DNA of 64,000 bases from Pegoplata infirma (GCA_963921195.1 OY992537.1:73972894-74036893); one strand, 5' to 3'. Positions 21,612-32,756 are shown, counted from the first letter of the stretch. The notes: generated by a model not told the origin, from the letters alone. Made by a program: numbers and translations.

Positions 21612-22335
21612 GTGTCTGTAGTAAACATTTATTTTATAAAATCGCCCGAGATTTGGCACTTTTTATTCTATGCGGACCCAGCCGTGATAAATAACCCATT
21701 ATTAGGAATGCTTCCTTTCTAAAAGCTGCTTTAAGATCAGCAACATTTCTGTTGAGTAGTGTTATTATTAATAATATTTTTTTAAAGTAAAATGTAAATT
21801 AAGGTGTGTTTAGAAACGGATGTAATATATATGACTGTAATTTTTTTCAGAATCTAACCATTTTTTATGGCCTTGCTATTCTAAACTTTTGCCTGTAATG
21901 TTTTTGAAAAATAATATATTATCTTACCGCCGTATTCAAAATTAAAAACTACTGAGAGCCAATATTTTTTGATACCCAGTTTTTTAAAGGGGAATCGTTG
22001 TATTGTGCTTTTTTCGTTATTATAATGATAAAAAAGTGAATTATATCGAGAAACTTACTACCTTTATTGAAAAGTGCGAATAAAAATCTTAATTTAAGAG
22101 GCCGAAATTCATATTTCGGGGTTGCAAGTGAGGGGGAAGAAAAGGCCATTTTTCAGTTTTTTCGTTTATGTCCTATATTATATTATGCAAAGAACCCTAG
22201 TCATGTTGCGTAGTAAATGAAAGGTCTTTGGAAAACCTATTTATTCAAAAAAAAAAAATTATACGGGGCAACTCAGGATGGATTTGCATTAAATATTTAG
22301 ATTTTATGCCTCTTGTACTATTTTTTTAAGTCCCA
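21612..22335. other. AT-rich stretch, no gene seen
   Basis: Contains no element ends that I can pair. A 66-codon minus-strand frame at 21949-22149 has no recognisable motif. Confidence 0.35.
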
Positions 22336-22958
22336 GAGTCTGAAACAATTTTCTATAGAGATCTATCTGATATAAGAAAAATATTCCACCTAAATTCCTT
22401 CTAACATTTTTGATACAATGTACAAGATTCTGAGATATTTTTCCTAAAGAAAATTATCATTTTCTGAGCCATATTTTCCTAAGAAAAAGTCTAAGATTCT
22501 GAAATATTTTCTGAAACATTATTCCATGGAAAATGAGACGCTTTTTTAGACACGATCTTAGCTTCTGACCCATTTTTCCTAAAGAAAAAGTTCAAGATTC
22601 TGAGGCTTTTTTTTTCTATAGAAAAAGTCTCCGACTCTAAAATATATTTCCCATAGAAGTCTCAGATTCTGAGAAACAAATTTAAGATTCTTGAAGAAAT
22701 TTCTCAGATTTTTGTTATATTTTTTAGATTTTTCTCAGAGTTTTCATACAGAAAAATTCTCAGGTTTTTTTCTATAGAAAAATTTAAAGATTCTTAGAAT
22801 TTTTGTACAGAAAAATGCTAAGATTCCAAGACATTTTTTTAACATTTTTACATTCTTAGGCATTTTTCTTAAAATAAAATTTGTGGATTATTTTCTTTTC
22901 TTTTTTAATTTTTTACCCTCTGTCTTCAATTTTTCCAATAGAAACATTTTCATATTTA
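22336..22958. repeat. TCAGATTCTGA satellite, block 1
   Basis: About 15 loose ~35-bp units alternate AGATTCTGAGAC with TTTTTCTATAGAAAAA or TTTTCCTAAAGAAAA. The mariner at 22961 interrupts it and it resumes at 23893-23960. The TTTTCTATAGAAAA half is shared with the TATCGATA satellite. Confidence 0.75.
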
Positions 22959-22960
22959 TA

Positions 22961-23892
22961 CGGGGTGTCCAAAATTGAGGTATCATTTTAATTTTGCTGC
23001 CATTTTTTTCTACTTGTAATTTTTATTCCAAATTTTAATTTTCGATTCTAAATACATTCCGGTTAGTTAATATGGAACGATACACGAAGGAATAACGTGT
23101 TTTTATTCATAATTTTTTTTTTGAAAATGGAACGAAGAAAATGAGAAATTTTCAACAAAATTTTTTTCACCGACAAGGCCCATTTCCAGCTCAATGGCTA
23201 CGTCAACAAGCAGAATTGTCGCATTCGGAGTGAAGAGAATCTAAGAGTTATTTTAGAGCTACCATTAAATAAACTAAAAGTTACGGTTTGGTGTGGTTTG
23301 TGGTCCGGGGGAATTTGTAAACCATATTTTTTGAAAACGAAAATGGAAATGTGATGACGGTCAATGGAAATCGCTACAGGGAGATTATCCGAAGGTTTCT
23401 GTGGCGGAAAATTGATGATTTATACGTAGAGAATATGTGGTTTCAACAGAATGGAGTCACTTGTCACACAGCAAGAGAAACAATGGATCTTTTAAAAGAC
23501 AAGTTCAAAAATCGCATTATTTCTCGCAGGGGAGGAGTAAATTGGCCATCAAGATCGTGTGTTTTGACACATTTCGATTTTTTTTGTAGGGTTTTGTGAA
23601 ATTGAAAGTGTACTGCAATAATCCCACAACAGTTTAAGAGCCTAAAACCAAATTTATCAAGCAGATATCAACCATTGACAACAGTTTATTGAACAACGTG
23701 TTTGATAATTTTGGTAAAATATTGGGAGCCTGCCGAGCCAGTAGGGGGGGGGGGGTCACTTGACCCACATAATTTTTTATTTTTAACCGGAACCTATTTG
23801 TAGTAAACGGAAATAAAAATATTTTTAATATCTGAAAAAAAAACTCCTTTTTTCATTAAAATTAAAATGATACCTCAATTTTGGACACCCTT
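22961..23892 (+). mobile_element. Mariner-family element, internally decayed
   Basis: Ends GGGTGTCCAAAATTGAGGTA are inverted over more than 30 bp (CGGGG/AAGGG at the outer edge) and flanked by TA (22959-22960, 23893-23894). At 932 bp it is shorter than usual autonomous mariners of about 1.3 kb. It is inserted in the TCAGATTCTGA satellite and contains a G-run of ten at about 23747. Confidence 0.9.
23140..23600 (+). pseudogene. Mariner transposase relic
   Basis: Two frames. The first (about 23160-23345) reads FTDKAHFQLNGYVNKQNCRI then VTVWCGLWSGGI, covering the first catalytic Asp region. The second (23351-23599) reads VNGNRYREIIRRF, then WFQQNGVTCHTARETMDLL, then ISRRGGVNWPSRSC. Family members have WFQQDGATCHTA; here the second catalytic Asp is Asn. 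An Asp 41 residues further on (in HFDFF) is retained, which fits the DD41D spacing of rosa-type mariners. The N-terminal DNA-binding part is missing and the frame is broken, so it cannot encode an active enzyme. Confidence 0.85.
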
Positions 23893-23960
23893 TACTATAG
23901 AAAAATTTTCCGATTAATCAAATTTTTCCTAAAATTTAATAATTCCGAAACCAGTAGAAC

Positions 23961-24169
23961 AATTTTAAAAGTTATTATCATTTTGATCCCTAACATTTTC
24001 AGCGTTTTAGAGTCAAAATACTAAAAAAAACATATTTTTTTAACATTTGCAATTAAATTTCAACATATTAAAAAATTTAACTAAAAATTCGGGCTGCATA
24101 AGTCGATGCGAAATTTAATAAGCTACAAGCAGCAAAAAACAAAATTAAAATCGGTTAAGAATTGGGGGC
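23961..24169. other. No recognised feature
   Basis: AT-rich junction between the end of the satellite and a mini-me copy. Confidence 0.3.
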
Positions 24170-24970
24170 TGTAGAGTAATTCTGACAAAAACAGTGCATC
24201 TCGCCCCACTGTGAGACGGGCGGACTTTCAGAGAACATCTTAGAGTCGACCACTAATCAATAAAATATATAAATTACTAGCAAACCCTCTGAACGCTTTG
24301 TAGTGCAAATGCTTATGTAACCCTTTTACCCTAAAAATTTTAAATTTTAAAATATTTCTTTTTCTTGGATGTTAATTATGCTGGAGGATCCTGCATATTA
24401 AATTATTTAATTATGGGGGTTTTTTTGTTCAAAAGTTACAAAAATATTTGCACTAAAATGAATGTAACTTATGAACCAATACACAAACAAAGACCGTATA
24501 CGCAAAAAAACCTTGACATGGACGTCACCTTTCATGGGAAATTTGTAGAAATAAAATTGGTTCACGCTTTACAGAGAACACGCATTGCAAACACAATGCA
24601 ACTTATTTTTATATTTTGTGCACTTAAATGCATATAACTCATGAACCAATACATACACAAAGCCCGGTTAAGTATACATACATAATTTTCCCCTTTTCGT
24701 GGGAAACTTAATAAAGAAACAAAATCGGTTCAGGCATTCCAGAAAAAAACGCATTACTAATTCACTAAAATGCATAAAACTTTTGAACCAATACACATAC
24801 AAAGCCATGGTATTGACGTAACCTATTATGGGAAGTTTTGCAGAAACAAAATTAGTCTACGGATTCCAGAGAAAATGGATTACAAAGAAAATACAACTTT
24901 TTGTATATATCAAGAAGATGAAATGACAAAGTAAGTTTACTCCCATACTGTAATTGGAGGGTATAAAAAC
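24170..24970 (-). mobile_element. Mini-me/DINE-1-like element with inner repeats, minus strand
   Basis: A reduced GTCY region (GAGACGGGCGGACTTTCAGAG, AGAGTCGACCACTAATCAATA) is followed by three diverged ~160-bp modules containing GAACCAATACACAxACAAAG and AACAAAATtGGTTCA. The element ends in CATACTGTAATTGGAGGGTATAAAAA, the usual 5' stem region. A 90-codon frame at 24365 spans modules and is not a gene. Confidence 0.65.
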
Positions 24971-25233
24971 AACCGAAACATTTTGAAATTAATAAACCGG
25001 ACCTTTTAGTTAGTTCGATAATTAAGTTCGTAATTATCAAACTAACTGAAACTTGCCTTTGACCATAAGAAATATTCGTTGCAAACTTAAGCAGTCAATA
25101 ACATTTGGTTCACTCAAAATATTTTGTAGGCAAAAACAAAGAAAAACACACTTAAAACCAGTGAATAAACAATTGAAAACCATCCCAGTAATTATTCATT
25201 TGTTTTAACAAACATCAACATTTATTTTTTACT
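24971..25233. other. Spacer with a small inverted repeat
   Basis: TTAGTTAGTTCGATAATTA and TAATTATCAAACTAACTGAA (about 25006-25050) form a short hairpin. A stray CCCAGTAATTATTC at 25184 resembles the end of the next element. Confidence 0.45.
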
Positions 25234-26056
25234 CCCAGTAAAAACTTGGTAATAAGTCTTCATTACCGCCTGCATTCTATGTAATTGTTGGCAGAGAAAA
25301 AGAATTGCTGCTTTTCTTTTTTATAAATTGTGAACGAATGACAAAGTTTTTATTTTTCATTTGATTTAAAATAAAAATACAATACAATAAAAATATTTCA
25401 AAAACATAACAAGTGGTTTTTTAAGCAAACAGATGAACGAATAATTATAGCACAAACTAATTCTCAACAGTAATGAGGGCTCGTTACCTGCTAGATTACT
25501 TCTTGTTAATAAATAATGAGTTACCGATAGCCTAATACAAAACCGGTTACATCATGTTGATAAATAATGAGTTACCGATAACCTGATACAGAACAGGTTA
25601 CTGGTAAATACGATTTAAAATATCTGATAAGTTGTCTAAATAATTTTTTTTTAATGAAATTAAAAAAATGCTAAAGAAAATTTAGAAAGAACTTGCACAT
25701 TTAGCTTAAAAAAGATTAACATTTATCTACTTTTTCTAATAAAACTCTGTTAACAGAAATTTAAATTCAGGAATTCTGATTAAAATTGGGACAAGGCAAA
25801 AAAAGTTTAGAAAACCAAATTGATATTCAGATCTGGATCTAGCTGACACTTGATCGTGATTTATGAGCCTTAATTAGTCTTATCATAACTTCTATTAAAG
25901 TTTTCTGGATTTTAATTGGCTTTTTCTAAATTGTTATTGTTATTTCTAGAAATTTTGTGGTGTTTTCCAAACTTTAATTTAACTTTTTTTTGCCTTGTTG
26001 TTTAAAGTATGTTAAAGCCGGTAAAAAACCATCACAGACAGTATTTCTCTTAAAAC

Positions 26057-26359
26057 CTAACTCACTCTTTTATATAGACTGAAGATGGTGTTTAATGCGG
26101 TTTCCATTGGCTGAGCAGAAGTCGCTTCTGCATATTTGTTATTGGTAATGTCGTAAGTAGCCAAATGTCCCTTTCTACGAGGTTCCAAGATATATATTTC
26201 GGTCATGTAATATTTGAATTTTACAATCAAACATTTGGAGGGAAGGATATCAACGTAAACATTGGTTCCGTTGGCACATTGGATCTTTTCCATTTCCACA
26301 TTTGCCCGCTTGGTTGCTCTTGAAATAAACGCGTTCAACATGAACTTGTTCAATTTCAT
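26057..26359 (-). CDS. Unrecognised 100-residue protein in a TIR element
   Basis: An ATG at 26359 opens a 100-codon frame closed by TAA; an in-frame TAA lies just upstream, so this is the whole frame. The segment is visibly richer in G+C than its surroundings and the product is not low-complexity. It starts with a basic stretch (MKLNKFMLNAF, then RATKRANVEM), has a central hydrophobic/aromatic part (LIVKFKYYMTEIYILEPRRK) and ends FSLYKRVS. No signal peptide, membrane segment, zinc-binding pattern or transposase motif is visible. It lies in the middle of the element at 25234-26743 and runs opposite to the direction inferred from the splice signal. It could be an exon of a host gene, a captured gene fragment or a retrocopy, or an element-encoded protein. 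I do not recognise the family. Confidence 0.4.
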   Translation of the reverse strand: MKLNKFMLNAFISRATKRANVEMEKIQCANGTNVYVDILPSKCLIVKFKYYMTEIYILEPRRKGHLATYDITNNKYAEATSAQPMETALNTIFSLYKRVS

Positions 26360-26408
26360 ATTGGCGGAAGTTGCCCCAAGTTAAAAATTTATTAAAAGAA
26401 TCAAAAGC

Positions 26409-26600
26409 TGTTATTTGGTAGCATTTTTGTTAGGAGTGGGAAACGAGTTATTTTTGAGCTACTGGTAGCTACTTATTTTTGGGACTAATGTATGCTGTTA
26501 TTTGGTAGCATTTTTGTAAGTAGTGGGCAACGAGTTATTTTTGGGCTACTAGTAGCTTATTATATGTGGGACTAATGTATGTAGTTTTTCAGTAGCATTC
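26409..26600. repeat. Two ~118-bp direct repeats
   Basis: GCTGTTATTTGGTAGCATTTTTG...GGGACTAATGTATG occurs twice in succession, with a third partial hit at about 26580. Part of the 25234-26743 element. Confidence 0.65.
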
Positions 26601-26989
26601 TCGTAAGCGTGTGGGTATGCGGTCATTACTCCAATGACATCGACATGTTAAAATAATGAGTGTTTCACCAACATAGTAACTAGCTACCACCATCTATTTA
26701 AAGGCGAAAACCTCATTACTTGGTAATAGAAGTTTTTACTGGGCTGTTGACAAAATTTTCTAAAATAAATGACATTAAACATTAAAAAAATACGTTTTTT
26801 TCACTCTTTTTTACCAACAAATTCGAAAAAAATAACCAACAAAAACAATAAAAATTAATGATAGTTCTGTTATTTTTACCAACAAATTTCAAAAAAATAA
26901 CCTACGAAAACAATAAAAATTAATGATTTCGTAGGTAATTTTTTACAATTTTTATTGAAATATTTTTTTAAAAATTTTTAATATAATTT

Positions 26990-27056
26990 TTGGGGAATCG
27001 ATCCCGCAATCAACTACATTCTGGCCAGACACTCTACCCATCGTGCCAAAGTCACT
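26990..27056 (-). pseudogene. tRNA-like relic, minus strand
   Basis: The minus strand shows TGGCACGATGGGTAGAGTG (A box) and GCGGGATCGATTCCCC (B box with a T-arm). Stem pairing outside the T-arm is poor. A decayed tRNA gene or SINE head are both possible. It does not match the SINE at 46707. Confidence 0.5.
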
Positions 27057-27059
27057 TGA

Positions 27060-27596
27060 TATGTACAAACATGTTTTTATATTTCTATAAATAATTTTTT
27101 GATTTTTTTTTTCTACAAAAAAATAACTGACTTGTGTAGGTAAAAACTAATGATATTTCATTAAAAAATACCAACAATTTAAAAAAAAATTACTACCACA
27201 AATCACTAAAAATCAAAAGAATAATCAGTAGTTTTTACTTACAGAACAAAAATAAATGACTTTAAAAATTAAATGCAAATGAAAGTCTATATTTTTTAGT
27301 GTGTTATTTTTGAAACAAAGGACTGAAGTAGTCATTAATAAAAACCGAACATCAAACAAATGTTTTTTCTTTTAAAAACGACTAAACGGAAAACTTTTTA
27401 AATAAACTACAAACAGTTAATGGCATAATTTTTTGAGTGTTTAGACTGCATTGTGCTTTCCACAGACAGACGACTAATGCCAGAATGTCTTATAGAGTCC
27501 TAGAAATATATTTTTTTAATTTGGTTGTTTGCATAAAAAACACAAATTCTGTAAAATTTGACAAATTTCTAAAAAAAAAAACATAAATACAGGAAT
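27060..27596. other. AT-rich stretch with a mini-me scrap
   Basis: TTTAGACTGCATTGTGCTTTCCACAGACAGACG...GAATGTCTTATAGAGTCCTAGA (about 27440-27510) is a minus-strand mini-me fragment. The rest is AT-rich and not recognised. Confidence 0.5.
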
Positions 27597-27624
27597 GTTC
27601 GAAAAAGTGCTGAAAGCAGCAAAA

Positions 27625-28357
27625 CCCAGCAAAACTTAGATTACCAAATAAGGTATAAAATAAGGTATATGATCTCTTATTTTATACATTGCAGCATTGA
27701 TGATTTTAACAGGCGATGAGACTCAAAGTAATGCATCCACATTATCACATAGAATACCAGTAAGGTATAAAATAAGTCATAAATTTATAACGAAGAAAAC
27801 CAGTAAGGTGTAAAATATATGATATTTTATAGGTTACGAGTAAGGTATATAATATAGCATACCAGAACGTAATATATAAGGTGTTACGAGTAGTGAAAAA
27901 GTAATTTTGTATTAAATTTACTCACGTGATTGTAAGTGAGTGTAAGTAGATATAATATGATAGTGAGTGTGTGTCGTAAGAAATTTCTTGTCGTGAGCCC
28001 ATCTCTAGTTTAAACTTATGCATTTTTTTATAAAATAATTATTTTTTATGTTATTGTAATGCATTATGCATTTAATTCTAAATAATGCATTATTTCAAAC
28101 TTTTAAATAATACATAATGTAACCAAATATAAATCATCCATGATATAATGTTTAGAAATAATAAATATGAAATACATTTTTCCAATAATCATGCATTACG
28201 TAGCAAATTATTAGTAATGCATTATTTTTCACTTTAAAATAATACGTTGTGGAACAAATGTTTGGTAAGACATCCCAAAATAATGCTACAAATAAGGTAT
28301 ATACATTACCTGGTAATGTGTTATATAATCACTACCCATTACCAAAGTTTTGCTGGG
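27625..28357. mobile_element. CCCAGCAAAACTT MITE, copy 1
   Basis: Ends CCCAGCAAAACTTAGATTACC and (inverted) CCCAGCAAAACTTTGGTAATGGG, 733 bp, with repeated AAGGTATAAAATA, ACGAGTAAGGT and AATGCATTAT motifs. Direct copies of a ~27-bp phrase beginning GTTCGAAAAAGTGCTG lie just outside both ends (27597-27624, 28361-28387). Confidence 0.8.
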
Positions 28358-28596
28358 AAGGTTCGAAAAAGTGCTGAAAGCAGAAAAAGTTGAAAAATAG
28401 TTTTGAACATTGCAAAACCACTCTTAAAAAATCTAAAAAAAATTCAGAAAATTCGGAAAAAATATGTAAAATTCACAAGCAAATTCTAGAAATCGTAGGC
28501 GAATTCTGAAAAATTAAAAAAAAAAATCTGAAAAATTCTGAAATTTTTAGAAAACTGACTAATATTTAGAAATACTAAAAAAAAATAAGAGTGTTA

Positions 28597-29330
28597 CCCA
28601 GCAAAACTTAGATTACCAAATAAGGTATAAAATAAGGTATAGGATCTCTTATTTTATGCATTGCAGCATTGATGATTTTAACAGGCGATGAGACTCAAAG
28701 TAATGCATCCACATTATCACAAAAAATACCAGTAAGGTATAAAATAAGTCATAAATTTATAACGAAGAGTACGAGTAAGGTGTAAAATATATGATATTTT
28801 ATAGGTTACGAGAAATGAAATAATATAGCATACCAGAAGATAATATAGAAGGTGTTACGAGTAGTGAAAAAGTAATTTTGTATTAAATTTACTCACGTGA
28901 TTGTAAGTGAGTGTAAGTAGATAAAATATGCTCGTGAGTGTGTGTCGCTAGAAATTTCCTGTCGTGAGCCCATCTCTAGTTTAATCTTATGCATTTTTTT
29001 TATAAAATAATTATTTTTTTTGTTATTGTAATGCATTATGTATCCAATTATAAATAATGCATTCTTTCAAACTTTCAAATAATACATAATGTAACCAAAT
29101 ATAAGTCATCCATGATTTAATGTTTAAAAATAATAAATATGAAATACATTTTTTCCAATAATCATGCATTACGTAGCAAATTATTAGTAATGCATTATTT
29201 TTCACTTGAAAATAATACGTTGTGGAACAAATGTTTGGTAAGACATCCTAAAATAATGCTACAAATAAGGTATATACATTACCTGGTAATGTGTTATATA
29301 AGCACTACCCATTACCAAAGTTTTGCTGGG
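28597..29330. mobile_element. CCCAGCAAAACTT MITE, copy 2
   Basis: Same orientation as copy 1, 734 bp, differing by scattered substitutions and small indels. It has no ORF of meaning; 60-64-codon frames here are chance. The flanks (GTTA on the left, TAAA on the right) show no clear duplication. Confidence 0.8.
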
Positions 29331-29345
29331 TAAATCCTTTTATAC

Positions 29346-29520
29346 CAGTGGTGCGCACAAAAATACTATAACATTTATGCTTGTGTGGGTAGTAGCAAGC
29401 GAAAAGTAAACAAATTTGCTTAAGCAACAGAATTTTATAGTGTACGTGTGTCGACAGCGCACAAGCAGCATTTTTAGCCTATTCCCGCGGGAATAGGAAT
29501 TACAAAAATGCCCATCAATG
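29346..29520. mobile_element. hAT-type MITE, 175 bp, perfect duplication
   Basis: Runs from CAGTGGTGCGCAC to GGGCATCAATG-type end (inverted CATTGATGGGCA) between identical 8-bp copies ttttatac (29338-29345, 29521-29528). It contains a perfect palindrome CTATTCCCGCGGGAATAG. A second copy lies at 58382-58542. Confidence 0.85.
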
Positions 29521-29528
29521 TTTTATAC

Positions 29529-30954
29529 CCTTCAAAAAGAAACAAAACTAAAAAAACAACAAATTGACATCAACAAAAACTAAAAAAATTAAAATAAAAA
29601 TTTGTCAACTGCATTTTTAGGAGGGGTAAATGATGGGGACGCCTTTTTTAAAAAGCTCTACTTAATAACTGTTTTTAAAATTTTCTTTTTAAAACATTTT
29701 GCAGATTTTTTTTTCAAACAACACATTTAATTGCTAGTTGAAATTCTATGGTATATTACCAAAGTTTTTTAGTAATTAAACATAGTTTATATTAAGAAAT
29801 AACAATCTTGAAAGTTGTTATTTTTGTTTAGTTGAATACTTAACAAAATGCAATTATGAAATTTCATAGAAATATAAAAGTCATTGATCATAACAAGTAA
29901 TACGATATTTCCACTAACTTTATTAATCATTCAAAAACAATTACAACACGCTACTGTGGTTTTCTTTTGACTATATTAAATTGACACTGACATTGTGTTG
30001 AAGAAAAATTTTGACGTGTCACATTTCAGGAAAAGAGGAAGTTGTTATAAACTTGAAAAAAAAAATTAATAATAATGAAAATAATATGCCATAGTACACC
30101 TTTCATTATAAAAATGAACTTGAATTTTTCAATCATGTAAGAAATTTGAGAGAAAAATAAAAGTCATAATACACACAATGTCAATTTTTATTAATTTATC
30201 AGCCAATTGAAAAATCATTTTAAATAATTATGTATTTTTTTTTTTTTGTTGGTGTTGTTTGGCTTTCAAACACTTAGATGTCATAAGGTGTTGGAGGTTT
30301 TTGTTTTCGTGTATAAAATCATACGGCGTCTTGTTTGTTAACCCATGCTGACTGCAGTTACCAAGATGGGCATCAGTTTATGACTTTTAACTGTTTGTTG
30401 AACAAATCATTAAACACACACAAGGCTGTCATTATTATCTTATATATTACCACCGTCATCGTCGTCATCATTATTATGGTATTTAAAGTCAAAAGTCTAC
30501 CAAAAAAAAAACAACACAACTACTTACATTTTCATTTTTAACACTTATCGCGTCATACGGTTGTCAATAATGTGTTGTTAACATTGACGTAGGTTTATAG
30601 TAATGGTGGGAGGGTAGGGAAATGTAGGGAATTTCAGTTTAATGACACGTGACTCACGTGACGTGAGAGTGAGAATTTTTAGAAGATTTAGTGTACCGTT
30701 AGAGCTGGAGCTCTTAAAGACATTTTTTAAAATTTATTTCCAAACATAGAAGTTTTTTTTGCAATCGGTTAAAAAAAAAGATTATTGGATCTGCTTTAAT
30801 TTGCACTTATCCTGTTTGAAATAATAAAAATTAACTGCAACTGTTCGAATCAGTCGGATCCTGAATTTATTAAAAATTTTCTGGAACTGTTACCTAACAG
30901 ATAATTTCTAAAAAATGGTGATCAACTTTAAGAGCTGATAGATGATCAGATACA
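29529..30954. other. Intron-like DNA, no gene seen
   Basis: AT-rich, mostly unique sequence with (ATC/GTC)n at about 30450-30475. Two CACGTG E-boxes lie close together at about 30646-30660 in ACACGTGACTCACGTGACGTG. No ORF or RNA gene recognised. Confidence 0.4.
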
Positions 30955-30967
30955 ATTAGATATTTTC

Positions 30968-32076
30968 AAATTCTGATTAATTTTTATTAAAAATAAAAAT
31001 TTTGTTTTATTCGACCTTTAAAATATTATATTTTGAGGATGTTTATTCTGGCTCGAGGTCATTATTTTCTTTACTAATTGAAACCATGATATTCTCATAG
31101 CATAATTTTCAAGAAAATTATTTTTTGTTTTAAATTTATTTATGTTGGTCATTTTTGCAAGACTTAATCGACACGTGTTTCGGAATTTGTCAAGATTTCA
31201 TTGTCAAGATTATTTAGCAAAAATAGAAACGATTTACTACAAAGTAGCAAACGAGTCTAATGACAAATCCTTTGTGCACAAACTAGAATATTAATACATA
31301 TTCGCCTCTATTCACAATGAGAATTAGAAAGACGAAGAAATTGTACCATACTAATAAGGCAACGATTGTCAATAACCAAAAAAATATTTAAAACAATTTT
31401 ACATACGATAGTCCATTGGACTACAACAATAAGTTTTTTGTGTTGTTGTTGTGAGAAATACTCCATATTAGGGTTATTCATCACATGGCGTGCCAACTAT
31501 TATGTTCAAATTCTGATTAATTTTTATTAAAAAGTAAAAATTTTAAAGGTCGAATAAAACAAAATTTTTATTTTTAATAAAAATTAATCAGAATTTGAAC
31601 ATAATGGTTGGCACGCCATGTGATGAATAACCCTAATATGGAGTATTTCTCACAACAACAACACAAAAAAACATATTGTTGTAGTCCAATGGACTATCGT
31701 ATGTAAAATTGTTTTAAATATTTTCGTTGGTTATTGACAATCGTTGCCTTATTAGTATGGTACAATTTCTTCGTCTTTCTAATTCTCATTGTGAATAGAG
31801 GCGAATATGTATTAATATTCTAGTTTGTGCACAAAGGATTTGTCATTAGACTCGTTTGCTACTTTGTAGTAAATCGTTTCTATTTTTGCTAAATAATCTT
31901 GACTATGGAATCTTGACAAATTCCGAAACACGTGTCGATTAAGTCTTGCAAAACTGACCAACATAAATAAATTTAAAACAAAAAATAATTTTCTTGAAAA
32001 TTATGCTATGAGAATATCATGGTTTTAATTAGTAAAGACAATAATGACCTCGAGCCAGAATAAACATCCTCAAAAT
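30968..32076. mobile_element. 1.1-kb near-perfect palindrome, Penelope-like family
   Basis: Two ~540-bp arms meet tail to tail near 31530-31550. Each arm runs from AACATCCTCAAAATAT through CGACACGTGTTTCGGAATT, GTTTGCTACTTTGTAG and GACGAAGAAATTGTACCATAC to TGGCACGCCATGTG. Copies of attagatattttc (13 bp; 30955-30967, 32077-32089) flank the whole palindrome, so it inserted as a unit, probably by reverse transcription. The plus arm has GGAATCTTGACAAATTCCGAAAC, like the stem II/GAAA part of Penelope-type hammerheads. No ORF is present. Confidence 0.75.
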
Positions 32077-32089
32077 ATTAGATATTTTC

Positions 32090-32748
32090 TTCAAAAGTCC
32101 CATATTCCATGCCTTCTTCTCCCTTTTCAAATTTCTCAACTACGCCCTGTGGTGCTAAGTTTGTATTTTTTTTTTGCTAAATTTCAATCATAGTTTTTTT
32201 GTGTAAATAATTTTGTGTGGTGTGTCTAATTTGTTTATATTTCTAGTTGCTATTCATCATTGTTATTTGCATATATTATTTTTTTATCTTCTTCTTTTCG
32301 GAAATTGGCAAGTATTGACTTTTGGCTGATCTTCAAACAAAAAAATAAAAAATTATGCTACTTATTTATTGCAATTTCACCACAAAAAAAAATACGTACC
32401 CACAACTGAAACTATGATGCCACAGTTAATAGGCGTAGGAAAAATTATAGAAATGTTTTGAAAGAAAGAAAAAAAAACAAACGTGAGAAAATTTTTAAAT
32501 TTATTACGTATACGTAATTTTGTTAACAATTTATTTTTTTATTACCGTGTTTAAAATGTATAAAACTAATATTAAGTTTTTTGTGTGTGTAAATGTATTG
32601 AGTGCTACATTATGAATTAGTAACGTTAAAAAGGTGTTGAACTTGTGGTAACATAAACAAATATATCATTATTATTTGTAAAACGTAAAATTTAACAGAT
32701 GGACAGATAAAGGTGTTGTGGTACGTATGAGTGATATTAACTTTAAAC
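32090..32748. other. Intron-like DNA, no gene seen
   Basis: AT-rich unique DNA with T-runs and GT-rich patches. Confidence 0.4.
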
Positions 32749-32756
32749 GTATAAAT

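Larger units (their letters stand above)
25234..26743. mobile_element. 1.5-kb terminal-inverted-repeat element, CCCAGTAAAAACTT ends
   Basis: Ends CCCAGTAAAAACTTGGTAAT and (inverted) CCCAGTAAAAACTTCTATTACC. They resemble the CCCAGCAAAACTT ends of the three MITEs at 27625, 28597 and 38735. Inside are two ~57-bp direct repeats with AATAATGAGTTACCGATA (25510-25615), a 100-codon minus-strand ORF, and two ~118-bp repeats with TGTTATTTGGTAGCATTTTTG (26409-26600). I could not identify a target duplication or the superfamily. Confidence 0.6.

Noticed and set aside
23747..23756. A run of ten G as a regulatory or quadruplex feature
   Set aside because: It is a single run inside a dead mariner without partner G-tracts; slippage is the simpler explanation.
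24365..24637. A 90-codon frame as a small gene
   Set aside because: It crosses repeated mini-me modules (GAACCAATACACA type) and has no recognisable feature.
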